From: Planctomycetaceae bacterium
GTDB lineage: Bacteria > Planctomycetota > Planctomycetia > Pirellulales > Lacipirellulaceae
DNA length: 6,763 nucleotides
Assembly: GCA_002713555.1 (NCBI GenBank)
Contig: PATG01000041.1
Coordinates: 13,508 to 20,270 of the forward strand
Direction of reading: 5' to 3'
Shown: positions 1-5,708 of the stretch, one piece after another
Numbering within the stretch: position 1 is the first letter of the stretch
How the letters are laid out: each line of letters starts with the position of its first letter
Position numbers and translations under genes: made by a program
Notes under the pieces: model-generated
Databases searched by the model: none
Told to the model about the DNA's origin: nothing
The model's input: the letters and a program-made list of their open reading frames with translations, nothing else

Positions 1-785
1 TTTGGATTGGCATCCGCCCCGCAGCCAATGGCAATCATCGCCAGGCAGCCGGGGTACTGTTTTTCGATCACTTCCTGGGCGACACCGGCCCAATCTCCAT
101 GGATACGGTTCTGGCGTTCCGTGAGAGTCGTACCATGGCACGCATAGTTGGCCAGGATAGCAATCAGTTCTCCGTCGGATCCCGTGACTCGGAGCACGGG
201 TACCGAATGGTCGACGGGCCCTCCGGGTGTACGCCGGTTGGCGGCAAAAGTTGCTTGCGATTTCGACCAGCTCAGATAAGCAGGTTGTCGGTCGTCAAGC
301 GCCTCGATGGCAACTTGGACAATCTTCCGCACCAGTAGATTTGTATACGCATCGATACGCTCCTGCTGATCTTCCCGAACCGGTTCACGGAAAATGGTCG
401 GTAACAGGTTTGATAGCATGGGAGCCGAATGCGTGTGCGATGCACAGATCGCGATCCGTTCAGGAGCAAGACCCTTCTGCTTATTCAAGCGTTTAGCGAT
501 CTTGTCGGTCAATTCACTGGTAATGCCAATACCGTCAAACGTAACGAGAACGGCCGGCGCTGACATCGCATCGCCACCGATCGCCAGTGCTTTGGCGAAT
601 AATCGCTGGTCGACCCCTTCAGACTCGCGATTTCGAGCGCCGTAGCCACTTAACCGAATAGGACCGTCGGGCGTAATGTCGATGCGGGCGGCGCCTGCCA
701 AAGTACTTTTCTGTTCTGCAAACGCCGAACACATCGGCGCAATGAAGATCAGGACGACTGCCGCAATAATCCGAACCTGCTTCAT
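1..785 (-). CDS. Neutral/alkaline ceramidase-family secreted hydrolase, N-terminal part
   Basis: An open frame of 261 codons runs from ATG at 785 off the left edge, so the C-terminal part is missing. Residues 1-23 form a signal peptide (KQVR n-region, hydrophobic AAVVLIFIAP core, likely cleavage after SAFA), which points to export. The mature start GAARIDITPDGPIRLSGYGAR is the usual opening of the neutral ceramidase N-terminal domain. HTHS at 117-120 and YACHGTTL at 214-221 supply the family's zinc histidines. HGDWAG at 229-234 and GCGADANP at 254-261 are further conserved blocks. Known enzymes hydrolyse the amide bond of ceramide with a zinc-activated water. Planctomycetes carry many divergent copies, so the substrate here is uncertain. 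An AGAGGGG run at 788-794 lies just before the start, and the start overlaps the stop of a short upstream ORF. The family call is firm; the substrate is not. Confidence 0.88.
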   Translation of the reverse strand, partial: MKQVRIIAAVVLIFIAPMCSAFAEQKSTLAGAARIDITPDGPIRLSGYGARNRESEGVDQRLFAKALAIGGDAMSAPAVLVTFDGIGITSELTDKIAKRLNKQKGLAPERIAICASHTHSAPMLSNLLPTIFREPVREDQQERIDAYTNLLVRKIVQVAIEALDDRQPAYLSWSKSQATFAANRRTPGGPVDHSVPVLRVTGSDGELIAILANYACHGTTLTERQNRIHGDWAGVAQEVIEKQYPGCLAMIAIGCGADANP

Positions 786-1036
786 GACCCCTCTGCCGCA
801 ATATCGATTTCGATCCAAACAATGTTGAAGGGCGGACCGACGACCAGATTGGCGTACACTTCTATGACATGCGCCTCGTCGGTCAAAGCCTCTTCGGCCA
901 CTCTTGGTGGTGCAATTATTGTGTAACCCTTCCAGGGTAAGCTGCAAGCAATGTCACAGAACCAGGGTATCTCGTCAAGCCGGGGTACCCTGGGCTTTGA
1001 GTGGGAAGCCCCTTCGGGGTAATGACTCTGCGTCAA
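782..1036 (-). CDS. Short hypothetical ORF overlapping the ceramidase start
   Basis: An 84-codon frame runs from a TTG at 1036 and is open back to a stop at 1058-1060. Its TGA (784-782) overlaps the ATG of the ceramidase gene as ATGA, an arrangement typical of translational coupling. The second half of the product is protein-like and beta-rich (VIEVYANLVV, NIVWIEIDIA), but I recognise no family. There is no ATG and no clear ribosome binding site. The first half covers a palindrome-rich stretch (926-1000), which argues against ordinary coding. It could be a real small protein, the tail of a frameshifted gene, or chance. The coupling to the ceramidase start is its best support. Confidence 0.27.
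   Translation of the reverse strand: MTQSHYPEGASHSKPRVPRLDEIPWFCDIACSLPWKGYTIIAPPRVAEEALTDEAHVIEVYANLVVGPPFNIVWIEIDIAAEGS
926..1000. repeat. Cluster of short inverted repeats around CCAGGGTA
   Basis: CCAGGGTA occurs at 932-939 and again at 962-969, with its exact complement TACCCTGG at 986-993. A small hairpin ACCCT-TCC-AGGGT lies at 926-938. A larger imperfect dyad centred on GGTACC pairs TCAAGCC (975-981) with GGGCTTTGA (992-1000). No T-run follows on either strand, so a simple terminator is unlikely. The patch lies about 140-215 bp upstream of the ceramidase start. It could be a structured leader or an operator cluster, or a remnant of an intergenic repeat. Confidence 0.45.
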
Positions 1037-1060
1037 CTCGAGAACCTGGAACGACTGTCA

Positions 1061-1300
1061 TTAGTCATTCATCTTTGGTCGGTAGTTGGAGTGATCGTGG
1101 CCGTGGGTGGGTTTGTGGTCAGTAAGCACAGGCAGGGGGAGATCGAGCATGTCGCCGTTTGCCTGAAAGCCGTTGTCTTGCGTGTCTACAAAGATTGGAT
1201 TACTAACTGCAACGGGCATCTTCTTGCCACTCTCAGGTCCGTAAACTCGCCCCAAACGACGCCAAGAATCTCGCAGCCACCAACGTCCCTGAGGCCGCAC
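1061..1300 (-). pseudogene. Probable C-terminal remnant of a PHP-family secreted protein
   Basis: A 79-codon frame starts at a GTG (1300) and ends in TAA (1063-1061). Residues 28-58 read like the C-terminal block I associate with planctomycete CehA/McbA-type PHP proteins: MPVAVSNPIFVD, then DNGFQANGD, then LDLPLPV. A His-rich tail (THGHDH) follows. The first 18 residues (RPQGRWWLRDSWRRLG) are basic and Trp-rich and do not resemble that family. The same frame continues upstream past a single TGA (1306-1304) to another stop near 1393. There is no signal peptide, no catalytic domain and no good start, so the main part of the gene appears lost or frameshifted. The neighbouring PHP gene at 1834-3183 has its own complete, different C-terminus, so this is not its missing end. 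The family match is from memory and should be searched. Confidence 0.42.
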
Positions 1301-1483
1301 CGCTCATTCGGCGTGAATACCGCAAAAGTTGGGAATTGGCGTAACAGAGTACCGCACAGATTCATATAGTTCATTTAATTCATTGCAAGCTCAAGAACCC
1401 TTGTGGATTTCTCATCAGGACTCATGGGTGCCTTGAAGAACTGCCTCCACGGAGAAACCGACGGAGGTGAGGATGTCAACGAT

Positions 1484-1501
1484 TGCCCCTTTTGGGGGGC
1501 A
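1484..1501. repeat. GC hairpin TGCCCC/GGGGCA
   Basis: TGCCCC (1484-1489) pairs with GGGGCA (1496-1501) across a 6-base TTTTGG loop, and TTTT follows on the plus strand. In shape it could act as a weak intrinsic terminator for plus-strand transcription, but no plus-strand gene lies upstream. On the minus strand it lacks a T-run. It is best read as the first structured element of the repeat patch that runs to 1686. Confidence 0.4.
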
Positions 1502-1516
1502 TTTTGCTATCCTCTG

Positions 1517-1540
1517 TTTCCACCGTCGGGCATGTACGCC
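1517..1540. repeat. Degenerate direct repeat, copy 1
   Basis: This 24-base unit, with core CCGTCGG, one variable base, then CATGTAC, matches 21 of 24 positions with a second unit 93 bp further on at 1610-1633. Weaker similarity continues for about 20 bases into TTCCTG on both sides. Both copies lie between genes and are flanked by hairpins. A dispersed intergenic repeat family of the host genome would explain this. No transposase or terminal inverted repeats are seen. Confidence 0.55.
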
Positions 1541-1609
1541 GGAGGGACTTAGCTTCCTGCAGTTTCCTACTGCGGTCGTGAACACCTCCGCTTCCTGGGA
1601 AATAGCCGT

Positions 1610-1633
1610 TTTCCCCCGTCGGTCATGTACCCC
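1610..1633. repeat. Degenerate direct repeat, copy 2
   Basis: This is the second copy of the 24-base unit, differing from copy 1 at three positions. It is followed at once by the AAATTC-CTGA-GAATTT hairpin (1644-1659) and the TGCTTCGG stem (1662-1686), which copy 1 lacks in that form. Translated on the minus strand, the two copies give the matching peptides SGVHDRRGK and SGVHARRWK. That is a by-product of the DNA repeat and not evidence for a protein. Confidence 0.55.
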
Positions 1634-1643
1634 GCTGTACGAT

Positions 1644-1686
1644 AAATTCCTGAGAATTTGGTGCTTCGGTTTGCTCATCCGAAGCA
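1644..1686. repeat. Two adjacent perfect hairpins
   Basis: AAATTC (1644-1649) pairs with GAATTT (1654-1659) over a 4-base loop. TGCTTCGG (1662-1669) pairs perfectly with CCGAAGCA (1679-1686) over a 9-base loop. They lie 148 bp or more after the stop of the PHP gene on the minus strand. No U-run follows either stem, so a standard intrinsic terminator is not supported. They could stabilise the 3' end of a transcript, or belong to the repeat element beside them. Confidence 0.45.
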
Positions 1687-1833
1687 GGCTAGGAACATGC
1701 CTCCAATGCTAAAGAGGGTCGCTCGGGAGCTGGCTAGCGGATTGCCAGAAATCCAGAGCTTCCACCCGTGATAAGTCTCACCACATTTGGATAGGAAGTT
1801 GGTAGGGAGAGAGGTCGACAATCTGGCCGCCCT

Positions 1834-3183
1834 CTATGGCACAACTGGTTGAGTCCAAGCACATTCTGTTTGCCCTCTCCAGCTCGGGTCGGAGTGAGGC
1901 TTATCGGAAATAATCCGTGCGCGAACGTAAATCTCGTCACCATGAAACTGATAGGTAGACGACGTGTCATTCGTCTCAAACAGAACACGTCCAATATCCT
2001 CACTATAACGTTGTGTGGTGCGCAAAGGCGTACCTGTCGTGCCAACTACAGGCGATGATGATCGATCATAATTCCGACGGGTTCCAACGTATTGCGTTGT
2101 GTATGTGACATCTTGTTCCTTGCGAACCTTTACCGAGAGACCGCTCTCATTGTGTCCTACATCGCTCAGCAAAACACCGGAGCTTGCATAAAAGTTACCT
2201 TGCTCCATAGCCGTGAAAAGAGACTCCGGCGTCAGGTATCGAGCCCGAACCATAATCCATCCGCGCCCGGGACGGCCCCAGGAACGCATACCGGGTAGGG
2301 CACAAAATGTGTGGGCATCATCAGACGCCAGTCCGTAGACCAGCGGTTTGTTAAGTTCTGCCAAACGCCGCGTAAGTAGAATATCCCAAATCCGTTCCGC
2401 GCTTGCGCGTAGCTTGTCGCCTTCGCTGTGGCAGAACGAAAGAGCCGTGTAGATCTCCAAGTATCGAAGTCCATCAATGCCGACGATGTCCTCAGCAGTT
2501 AGCTGCCACTCGTAGTTTGGGTGAGCAAGACCTAAAAGTATGGGACGACCGGAGGATTCAGAGTACTGGTGCACGCGGTCAACCGTCTTCTGAAGCGCCT
2601 CGCTCGGCTTGCGACTGCGGGCAGGCGTGATTACAGACGTCGAGTTTGCGATATCAAGCCATGCCCCGCCCGGATTGGTCGGTTGTACGCGGCCAAATTC
2701 GTCTTCGACATGTGTATAAATCTGGTGACTAGGCATGACCAAAAACCGCTGAGCTTCATTTAGCAACGGCCCAAACTCGCTAATCGGCTTAAGTCGCACT
2801 TCATGGTGATCATCATGCAGGCGCGTTTCGACCCATGCGTCTCCGTAGTTGGCTCGGTATTGCTTCAAAATGTCTGGGTGGACGGTCTGCCAAACCTCCT
2901 CGGGGTTCTCTTGGATTGCAATCTTCTTCCACCGCTCACCAACAGGTGGACGGTCGTGGTCAGAGAGAGCAATAAAATGAAACCCGTTTCGCTTGTACCA
3001 CGCAGCCACATCTTCCGGCATTAAGTCGCCATCGCTCCAATAGGACTGCGTTTGCAGGTTGCCCTTCCACCAACTCTCCTCCGGCGGTTGTGCCCCGGCA
3101 AGCTCACACGCTAGGAGTAGTACCGTGGCGACATACGTCGGCAGAAAGGTTTTGGCTGGACATGTAGGTCTAGCACAAGTCAT
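1834..3183 (-). CDS. Secreted PHP-domain (CehA/McbA-like) protein with altered metal site
   Basis: This 449-residue protein starts at ATG 3183. Residues 1-32 are a signal peptide (Lys11 before a YVATVLLLACELAGA core), so it is exported. Cleavage after AGA is likely. LLAC is only a poor lipobox. Family landmarks follow in order: WWKGNL at 38-43, SDGD at 50-53, ALSDHD at 72-77, the AHPNYEW block at 220-226, GLASDDAH at 284-291, SSGVLL in the second half, and a C-terminal AWTQPVVP. The length and both ends fit a complete family member. Relatives are metal-dependent phosphoesterase-like hydrolases. Here the expected HTH of motif I is Gln44-Thr-Gln46. The expected EEI near 153-155 is His-Gln-Ile, and the next expected His region reads AWLDIANS. 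Asp75, His76, His221 and Asp288-Asp289-His291 remain. Catalysis is therefore doubtful, and a binding role is possible. It lies 250 bp after the dehydrogenase on the same strand, so co-transcription is uncertain. Confidence 0.85.
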   Translation of the reverse strand: MTCARPTCPAKTFLPTYVATVLLLACELAGAQPPEESWWKGNLQTQSYWSDGDLMPEDVAAWYKRNGFHFIALSDHDRPPVGERWKKIAIQENPEEVWQTVHPDILKQYRANYGDAWVETRLHDDHHEVRLKPISEFGPLLNEAQRFLVMPSHQIYTHVEDEFGRVQPTNPGGAWLDIANSTSVITPARSRKPSEALQKTVDRVHQYSESSGRPILLGLAHPNYEWQLTAEDIVGIDGLRYLEIYTALSFCHSEGDKLRASAERIWDILLTRRLAELNKPLVYGLASDDAHTFCALPGMRSWGRPGRGWIMVRARYLTPESLFTAMEQGNFYASSGVLLSDVGHNESGLSVKVRKEQDVTYTTQYVGTRRNYDRSSSPVVGTTGTPLRTTQRYSEDIGRVLFETNDTSSTYQFHGDEIYVRARIISDKPHSDPSWRGQTECAWTQPVVP

Positions 3184-3433
3184 GGACTTTTTTCTTCTTC
3201 AACATCTTGTATCGGTGAATTGTTCTGAAATTGATTTTAGTCGCTTTGGCGCCTCCCGCCAAAGGCAACAATGGGGTGGCATCAGGCTTTACGTCTGCTC
3301 TTACAGGTATGTGGATGATGCCCACCTCTGTTGCAAATGGCCATCTTCTAAGGTGCGTAGGGGTTCATGCCGAATGGCACTTAGCATTTAAAAATAGACT
3401 GACCATACCCAATACACCAGGATTATCGACTAA
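3184..3433. other. Intergenic leader between dehydrogenase and PHP gene
   Basis: These 250 bp contain no ORF with protein-like character on either strand. The clear element is the perfect hairpin at 3244-3264. On the minus strand the last 25 bases before the PHP start are purine-rich (GAAGAAGAAAAAAG), giving at best a weak ribosome binding site. I see no convincing -35/-10 pair and no intrinsic terminator for the upstream dehydrogenase gene. The arrangement resembles the dispersed intergenic repeats seen in some planctomycetes, but that needs a genome-wide search. Confidence 0.4.
3244..3264. repeat. Perfect 8-bp inverted repeat in the PHP gene leader
   Basis: CTTTGGCG (3244-3251) pairs with CGCCAAAG (3257-3264) across a 5-base loop. 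Read on the minus strand, the direction of the PHP gene, the loop is GGAGG, an exact Shine-Dalgarno core held in a hairpin about 65-70 bases before the ATG. No start codon follows at a useful distance and no T-run follows, so neither translation initiation nor termination is obvious. It may be an mRNA structure, a protein-binding dyad or part of a dispersed repeat. Confidence 0.55.
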
Positions 3434-4573
3434 TTAGAGGAGTGTTCGCAGCAATTGTTCGGCATCAGCACGATCAATTGTGCGTGCGTTGTTCTGCATG
3501 TCTTGGCGGGACATCGCATCATTGAGAAGCTCATCAATTTGTTCTGATCTAACACCTAGATCCGACAGTTTGACAGGAATGCCAATCTTACGAGCCAATG
3601 CTGAAACAATCTCTGCCACGTTTTGCTGCTGATCCATGTCGGGATCTGCCCCCTGGAAAACCCGGTGCAATGCAGCGAATTGGTCAGGGGCTGCTTGCCG
3701 GTTGAATTCCATCACGGAAGGGAGCAGCATCGCAATGGCCCTGCCATGCGGAACGTCGTAGAGTCCGCCCAAACTCATTCCCACGCCGTGGGCAGCGCCA
3801 ACGCCGCAGTGTGTGATCACGATGCCTGCCAGCGCACTGGCAAGGGCCATCTCTTGGCGGGCTTCCAGATTCGAACCATCTTGGACAGATATTGTTAAAG
3901 ATCGGGCAATGAGTCGTACGGCCTCTAGTGCCAAAGAATTGCAGAGAGAATTTTTGGTGCGTGCGGTGAAACCTTCGATGGCGTGGGCTAGTGCATCCAT
4001 GCCCGTTTCAGCTGTAATTTGTGGCGGCAGAGTGCAATAGATTTCGGGATCAAGAATCGACAATCGCGGATAGAAATAGCGGCTGTACATGCCGTCTTTG
4101 CGTCGTGATCCCTTGTCCGTAAAGACGGCAAAGGGAGTCGTTTCGCTTCCAGTTCCAGCCGTTGTAGGAACGGCCACAATCGGCGCAATGGGTCCGGGCA
4201 CCAAATCGTCTCCGATATAGTCCCAGATCGAACCTCCGTGCTCGGCGACGGCGGCGATTGCCTTGGCGGAGTCCAGCGCGCTGCCTCCACCGATTGCAAC
4301 GACAACATCAGCCTGATGTTTACGAAAGACTTCCGCACCGGCGGTCACGGTTTCAATATTAGGATTCGAAGGAATCTCCTCAAAAATCTCAGCTGACAAG
4401 CCACTGCGGCTTAGCACAGTGCAGGACTGTTGAGCAGATGCGGAAACCTTTCGCACATCGGGATCGATGACTACCAGGGGCCGCTTGCCGAGCTCGTCTA
4501 CCGATTCGGCCAGTGAGGCGAGTTGTCCTCGACCGACGCGCAACTCTGTCGGACAGTAGTAATTGAATTGCAC
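3434..4573 (-). CDS. Iron-containing (group III) alcohol dehydrogenase
   Basis: A 379-residue NAD(P)-dependent dehydrogenase of the Fe-ADH family, cytosolic, with no signal peptide. The N-terminal Rossmann-like half has GGGSALDSAK at 95-104 (nucleotide binding) and VPTTAGTGSET at 135-145. The C-terminal helical half has the metal set Asp193 and His197 (GMDALAHAIEGF), His262 (AAHGVGMS) and His276 (DVPHGRAIAMLLP), matching the four ligands of lactaldehyde reductase FucO. All catalytic landmarks are present and the length is normal. The start is GTG at 4573; the frame is open further upstream but no better start is seen. Family members interconvert alcohols and aldehydes or ketones (1,2-propanediol, butanol, glycerol and others). 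The exact substrate cannot be told. It is divergent from the aldo/keto reductase across 196 bp, which suggests shared control. Confidence 0.93.
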   Translation of the reverse strand: MQFNYYCPTELRVGRGQLASLAESVDELGKRPLVVIDPDVRKVSASAQQSCTVLSRSGLSAEIFEEIPSNPNIETVTAGAEVFRKHQADVVVAIGGGSALDSAKAIAAVAEHGGSIWDYIGDDLVPGPIAPIVAVPTTAGTGSETTPFAVFTDKGSRRKDGMYSRYFYPRLSILDPEIYCTLPPQITAETGMDALAHAIEGFTARTKNSLCNSLALEAVRLIARSLTISVQDGSNLEARQEMALASALAGIVITHCGVGAAHGVGMSLGGLYDVPHGRAIAMLLPSVMEFNRQAAPDQFAALHRVFQGADPDMDQQQNVAEIVSALARKIGIPVKLSDLGVRSEQIDELLNDAMSRQDMQNNARTIDRADAEQLLRTLL

Positions 4574-4769
4574 GTTAGATGGCTTTCTTAAACGTTGTAA
4601 CCTGTGCGCGGTCCAAGTTCTATTCCGTCAACTAGATTCGCTACAAATTGGCGACTTGGATTCGTCCACTAAATTTACTATAAGTTGTAAGAGCAAACAA
4701 TCAGTGCGTCCGTTGTGTTGCACGATTCAAGCAATTTAATGCACATATTTTTGAACTATCGGGAATCTC
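4574..4769. promoter_or_regulatory. Divergent promoter region between dehydrogenase and reductase
   Basis: These 196 bp are AT-richer than their surroundings and must serve both genes. A perfect 7-bp inverted repeat pairs TCCAAGT (4612-4618) with ACTTGGA (4654-4660). The half-sites are centred 42 bp apart, close to four helical turns. GTTGTAA also recurs directly at 4594-4600 and 4684-4690. For the reductase, TTTAAT (4735-4740), 16 bp after a weak TTGTGT (4713-4718), could be a promoter. For the dehydrogenase, TATAGT on the minus strand (4682-4677) is a -10-like hexamer with no good -35. The inverted repeat would then sit in the dehydrogenase leader. No regulator gene lies in the window. The promoter assignments are guesses. 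Confidence 0.4.
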
Positions 4770-5699
4770 ATGAAAAACTCAGGTGGTATTCCGCTGAGGC
4801 AATTTGGCCGAACCAATGAAACGATTTCTTGCATCGGACTGGGTGGAGGCAATTTGTGTCGGGCGCATAGTGATGAGCCAACCTGCATCAAGCTGATCCA
4901 ACGGGCAGTTGCTGAAGGGATTACATTCATCGATACAGCCTGGGATTACGATGATGGTGAGTCGGAGCGACGGCTCGGCAAAGCACTCTGTGATCGACGC
5001 GATGATGTATTTCTCATGACCAAAGTTTGTGGACGCGACCGAGCCACAGCCGAATCAAACTTACACGACAGTTTGCGCAGGTTGCAAACAGATACCATCG
5101 ACCTTTGGCAATTTCACGAGATCAATTGGGATAACGATCCTGAGTGGGTCTGCGAGGCTGGTGGCGCACTGGAAGCCGCACTTGCTGCGCGCGACGCCGG
5201 AAAAATCCGCTACATCGGTTTTACGGGGCACAAAAGTCCACATATCCATCTTAAAATGCTGGAGCAAGATTTTGATTGGGATAGTTGCCAAATGCCGATC
5301 AATATTCCTGACTACCACTTCCGTAGTTTTCAACGAGAAGTCTTGCCGGTGCTAAATAGTCGAGGGATTGCCTGCCTGGGCATGAAATCGTTGGGCGGCG
5401 GTGCTCAGATTCTCCGAACGGGTTTAACAGCCCAGGAATGTCGGCGCTACGCGCTTTCGCTGCCAATTTCCTGTCTTATCTGTGGGATAGAAGACGAAAA
5501 GAATCTGGAACAGGACCTGGCCATTGCGCGCGAGTTCGTCCCTTATGATGATGATGAACTTAACGACTTAAGGACGAGAGTAGCGCACGAGGCTGGCGAT
5601 GGTCGTCACGAGTGGTTTAAGACGACACAGTACTATGATAATCCACTTCATCGGGAGCAGCACGGATTTCCGCCAATTGGTCACGTTTCGGACGAATAG
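4770..5699 (+). CDS. Aldo/keto reductase
   Basis: A 309-residue NAD(P)H-dependent oxidoreductase with an (alpha/beta)8 barrel, presumed cytosolic. It opens with the family signature LRQFGRTNETISCIGLGGG. The catalytic tetrad is present: Asp55 in FIDTAWDYD, Tyr60 in the same block, Lys85 in LMTKVCGRD and His116 in LWQFHEIN. GKIRYIGFTGH at about 143-153 is the typical central strand, and the LPISCLICGIEDEKNLEQDL block near 240 is the usual cofactor-binding end. There is no Tat signal. I do not see the Cys-rich ferredoxin tail found in some AKR relatives. The C-terminus (GDGRHEWFKTTQYYDN) resembles a planctomycete AKR subgroup of unknown substrate. The start is supported by GGGA at 4761-4764, 5 bases before ATG. 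It is divergent from the Fe-ADH and convergent with the ABC ATPase, whose stop is only 9 bp away. Together with the Fe-ADH it suggests aldehyde or sugar redox metabolism. Confidence 0.92.
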   Translation: MKNSGGIPLRQFGRTNETISCIGLGGGNLCRAHSDEPTCIKLIQRAVAEGITFIDTAWDYDDGESERRLGKALCDRRDDVFLMTKVCGRDRATAESNLHDSLRRLQTDTIDLWQFHEINWDNDPEWVCEAGGALEAALAARDAGKIRYIGFTGHKSPHIHLKMLEQDFDWDSCQMPINIPDYHFRSFQREVLPVLNSRGIACLGMKSLGGGAQILRTGLTAQECRRYALSLPISCLICGIEDEKNLEQDLAIAREFVPYDDDELNDLRTRVAHEAGDGRHEWFKTTQYYDNPLHREQHGFPPIGHVSDE

Positions 5700-5708
5700 A
5701 CCGTGGAT

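Larger units (their letters stand above)
786..1833. other. Long stretch without a confident intact gene
   Basis: About 1.05 kb separates the stop of the PHP gene from the start of the ceramidase gene. Inside it I can support only a doubtful 84-codon ORF, a PHP-type C-terminal remnant, a palindrome cluster and a hairpin-rich repeat patch. Other short frames here are unconvincing: 1415-1678 minus gets its internal similarity from the DNA repeat, and 1186-1374 minus overlaps the remnant in another frame. Positions 1687-1833, just after the PHP gene, show no clear stem with a T-run and no other signal I can name. The picture fits decayed genes plus dispersed repeats rather than one missed gene. 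Confidence 0.55.

Noticed and set aside
1186..1374. 62-codon minus-strand ORF (starts MNYMNLCG) before the PHP remnant
   Set aside because: It overlaps the better-supported remnant frame, has no recognisable family and no ribosome binding site. A frameshift joining it to the remnant is possible but not shown.
1484..1505. Intrinsic terminator on the plus strand (GC hairpin then TTTT)
   Set aside because: No plus-strand gene lies upstream to terminate, and the stem is only 6 bp. Kept as part of the repeat block.
1415..1678. 87-codon minus-strand ORF with an internal SGVH-RR peptide repeat
   Set aside because: The peptide repeat is the translation of the DNA direct repeat, the composition is not protein-like, and the start codon lies in the loop of a hairpin. 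Probably not a gene.
1734..2045. 103-codon minus ORF across the 3' end of the PHP gene
   Set aside because: It overlaps the PHP coding frame, whose C-terminal consensus (AWTQPVVP) is clearly real, so this is a shadow.
3988..4338. 116-codon minus ORF inside the alcohol dehydrogenase
   Set aside because: It lies wholly within the Fe-ADH gene, whose nucleotide-binding and metal motifs are in the other frame. It is a shadow frame with low-complexity Pro/Ser runs.
5548..5562. Short GAT trinucleotide run in the aldo/keto reductase
   Set aside because: Only four units, encoding an acidic surface stretch in an intact frame. Not unusual enough to be a repeat feature.
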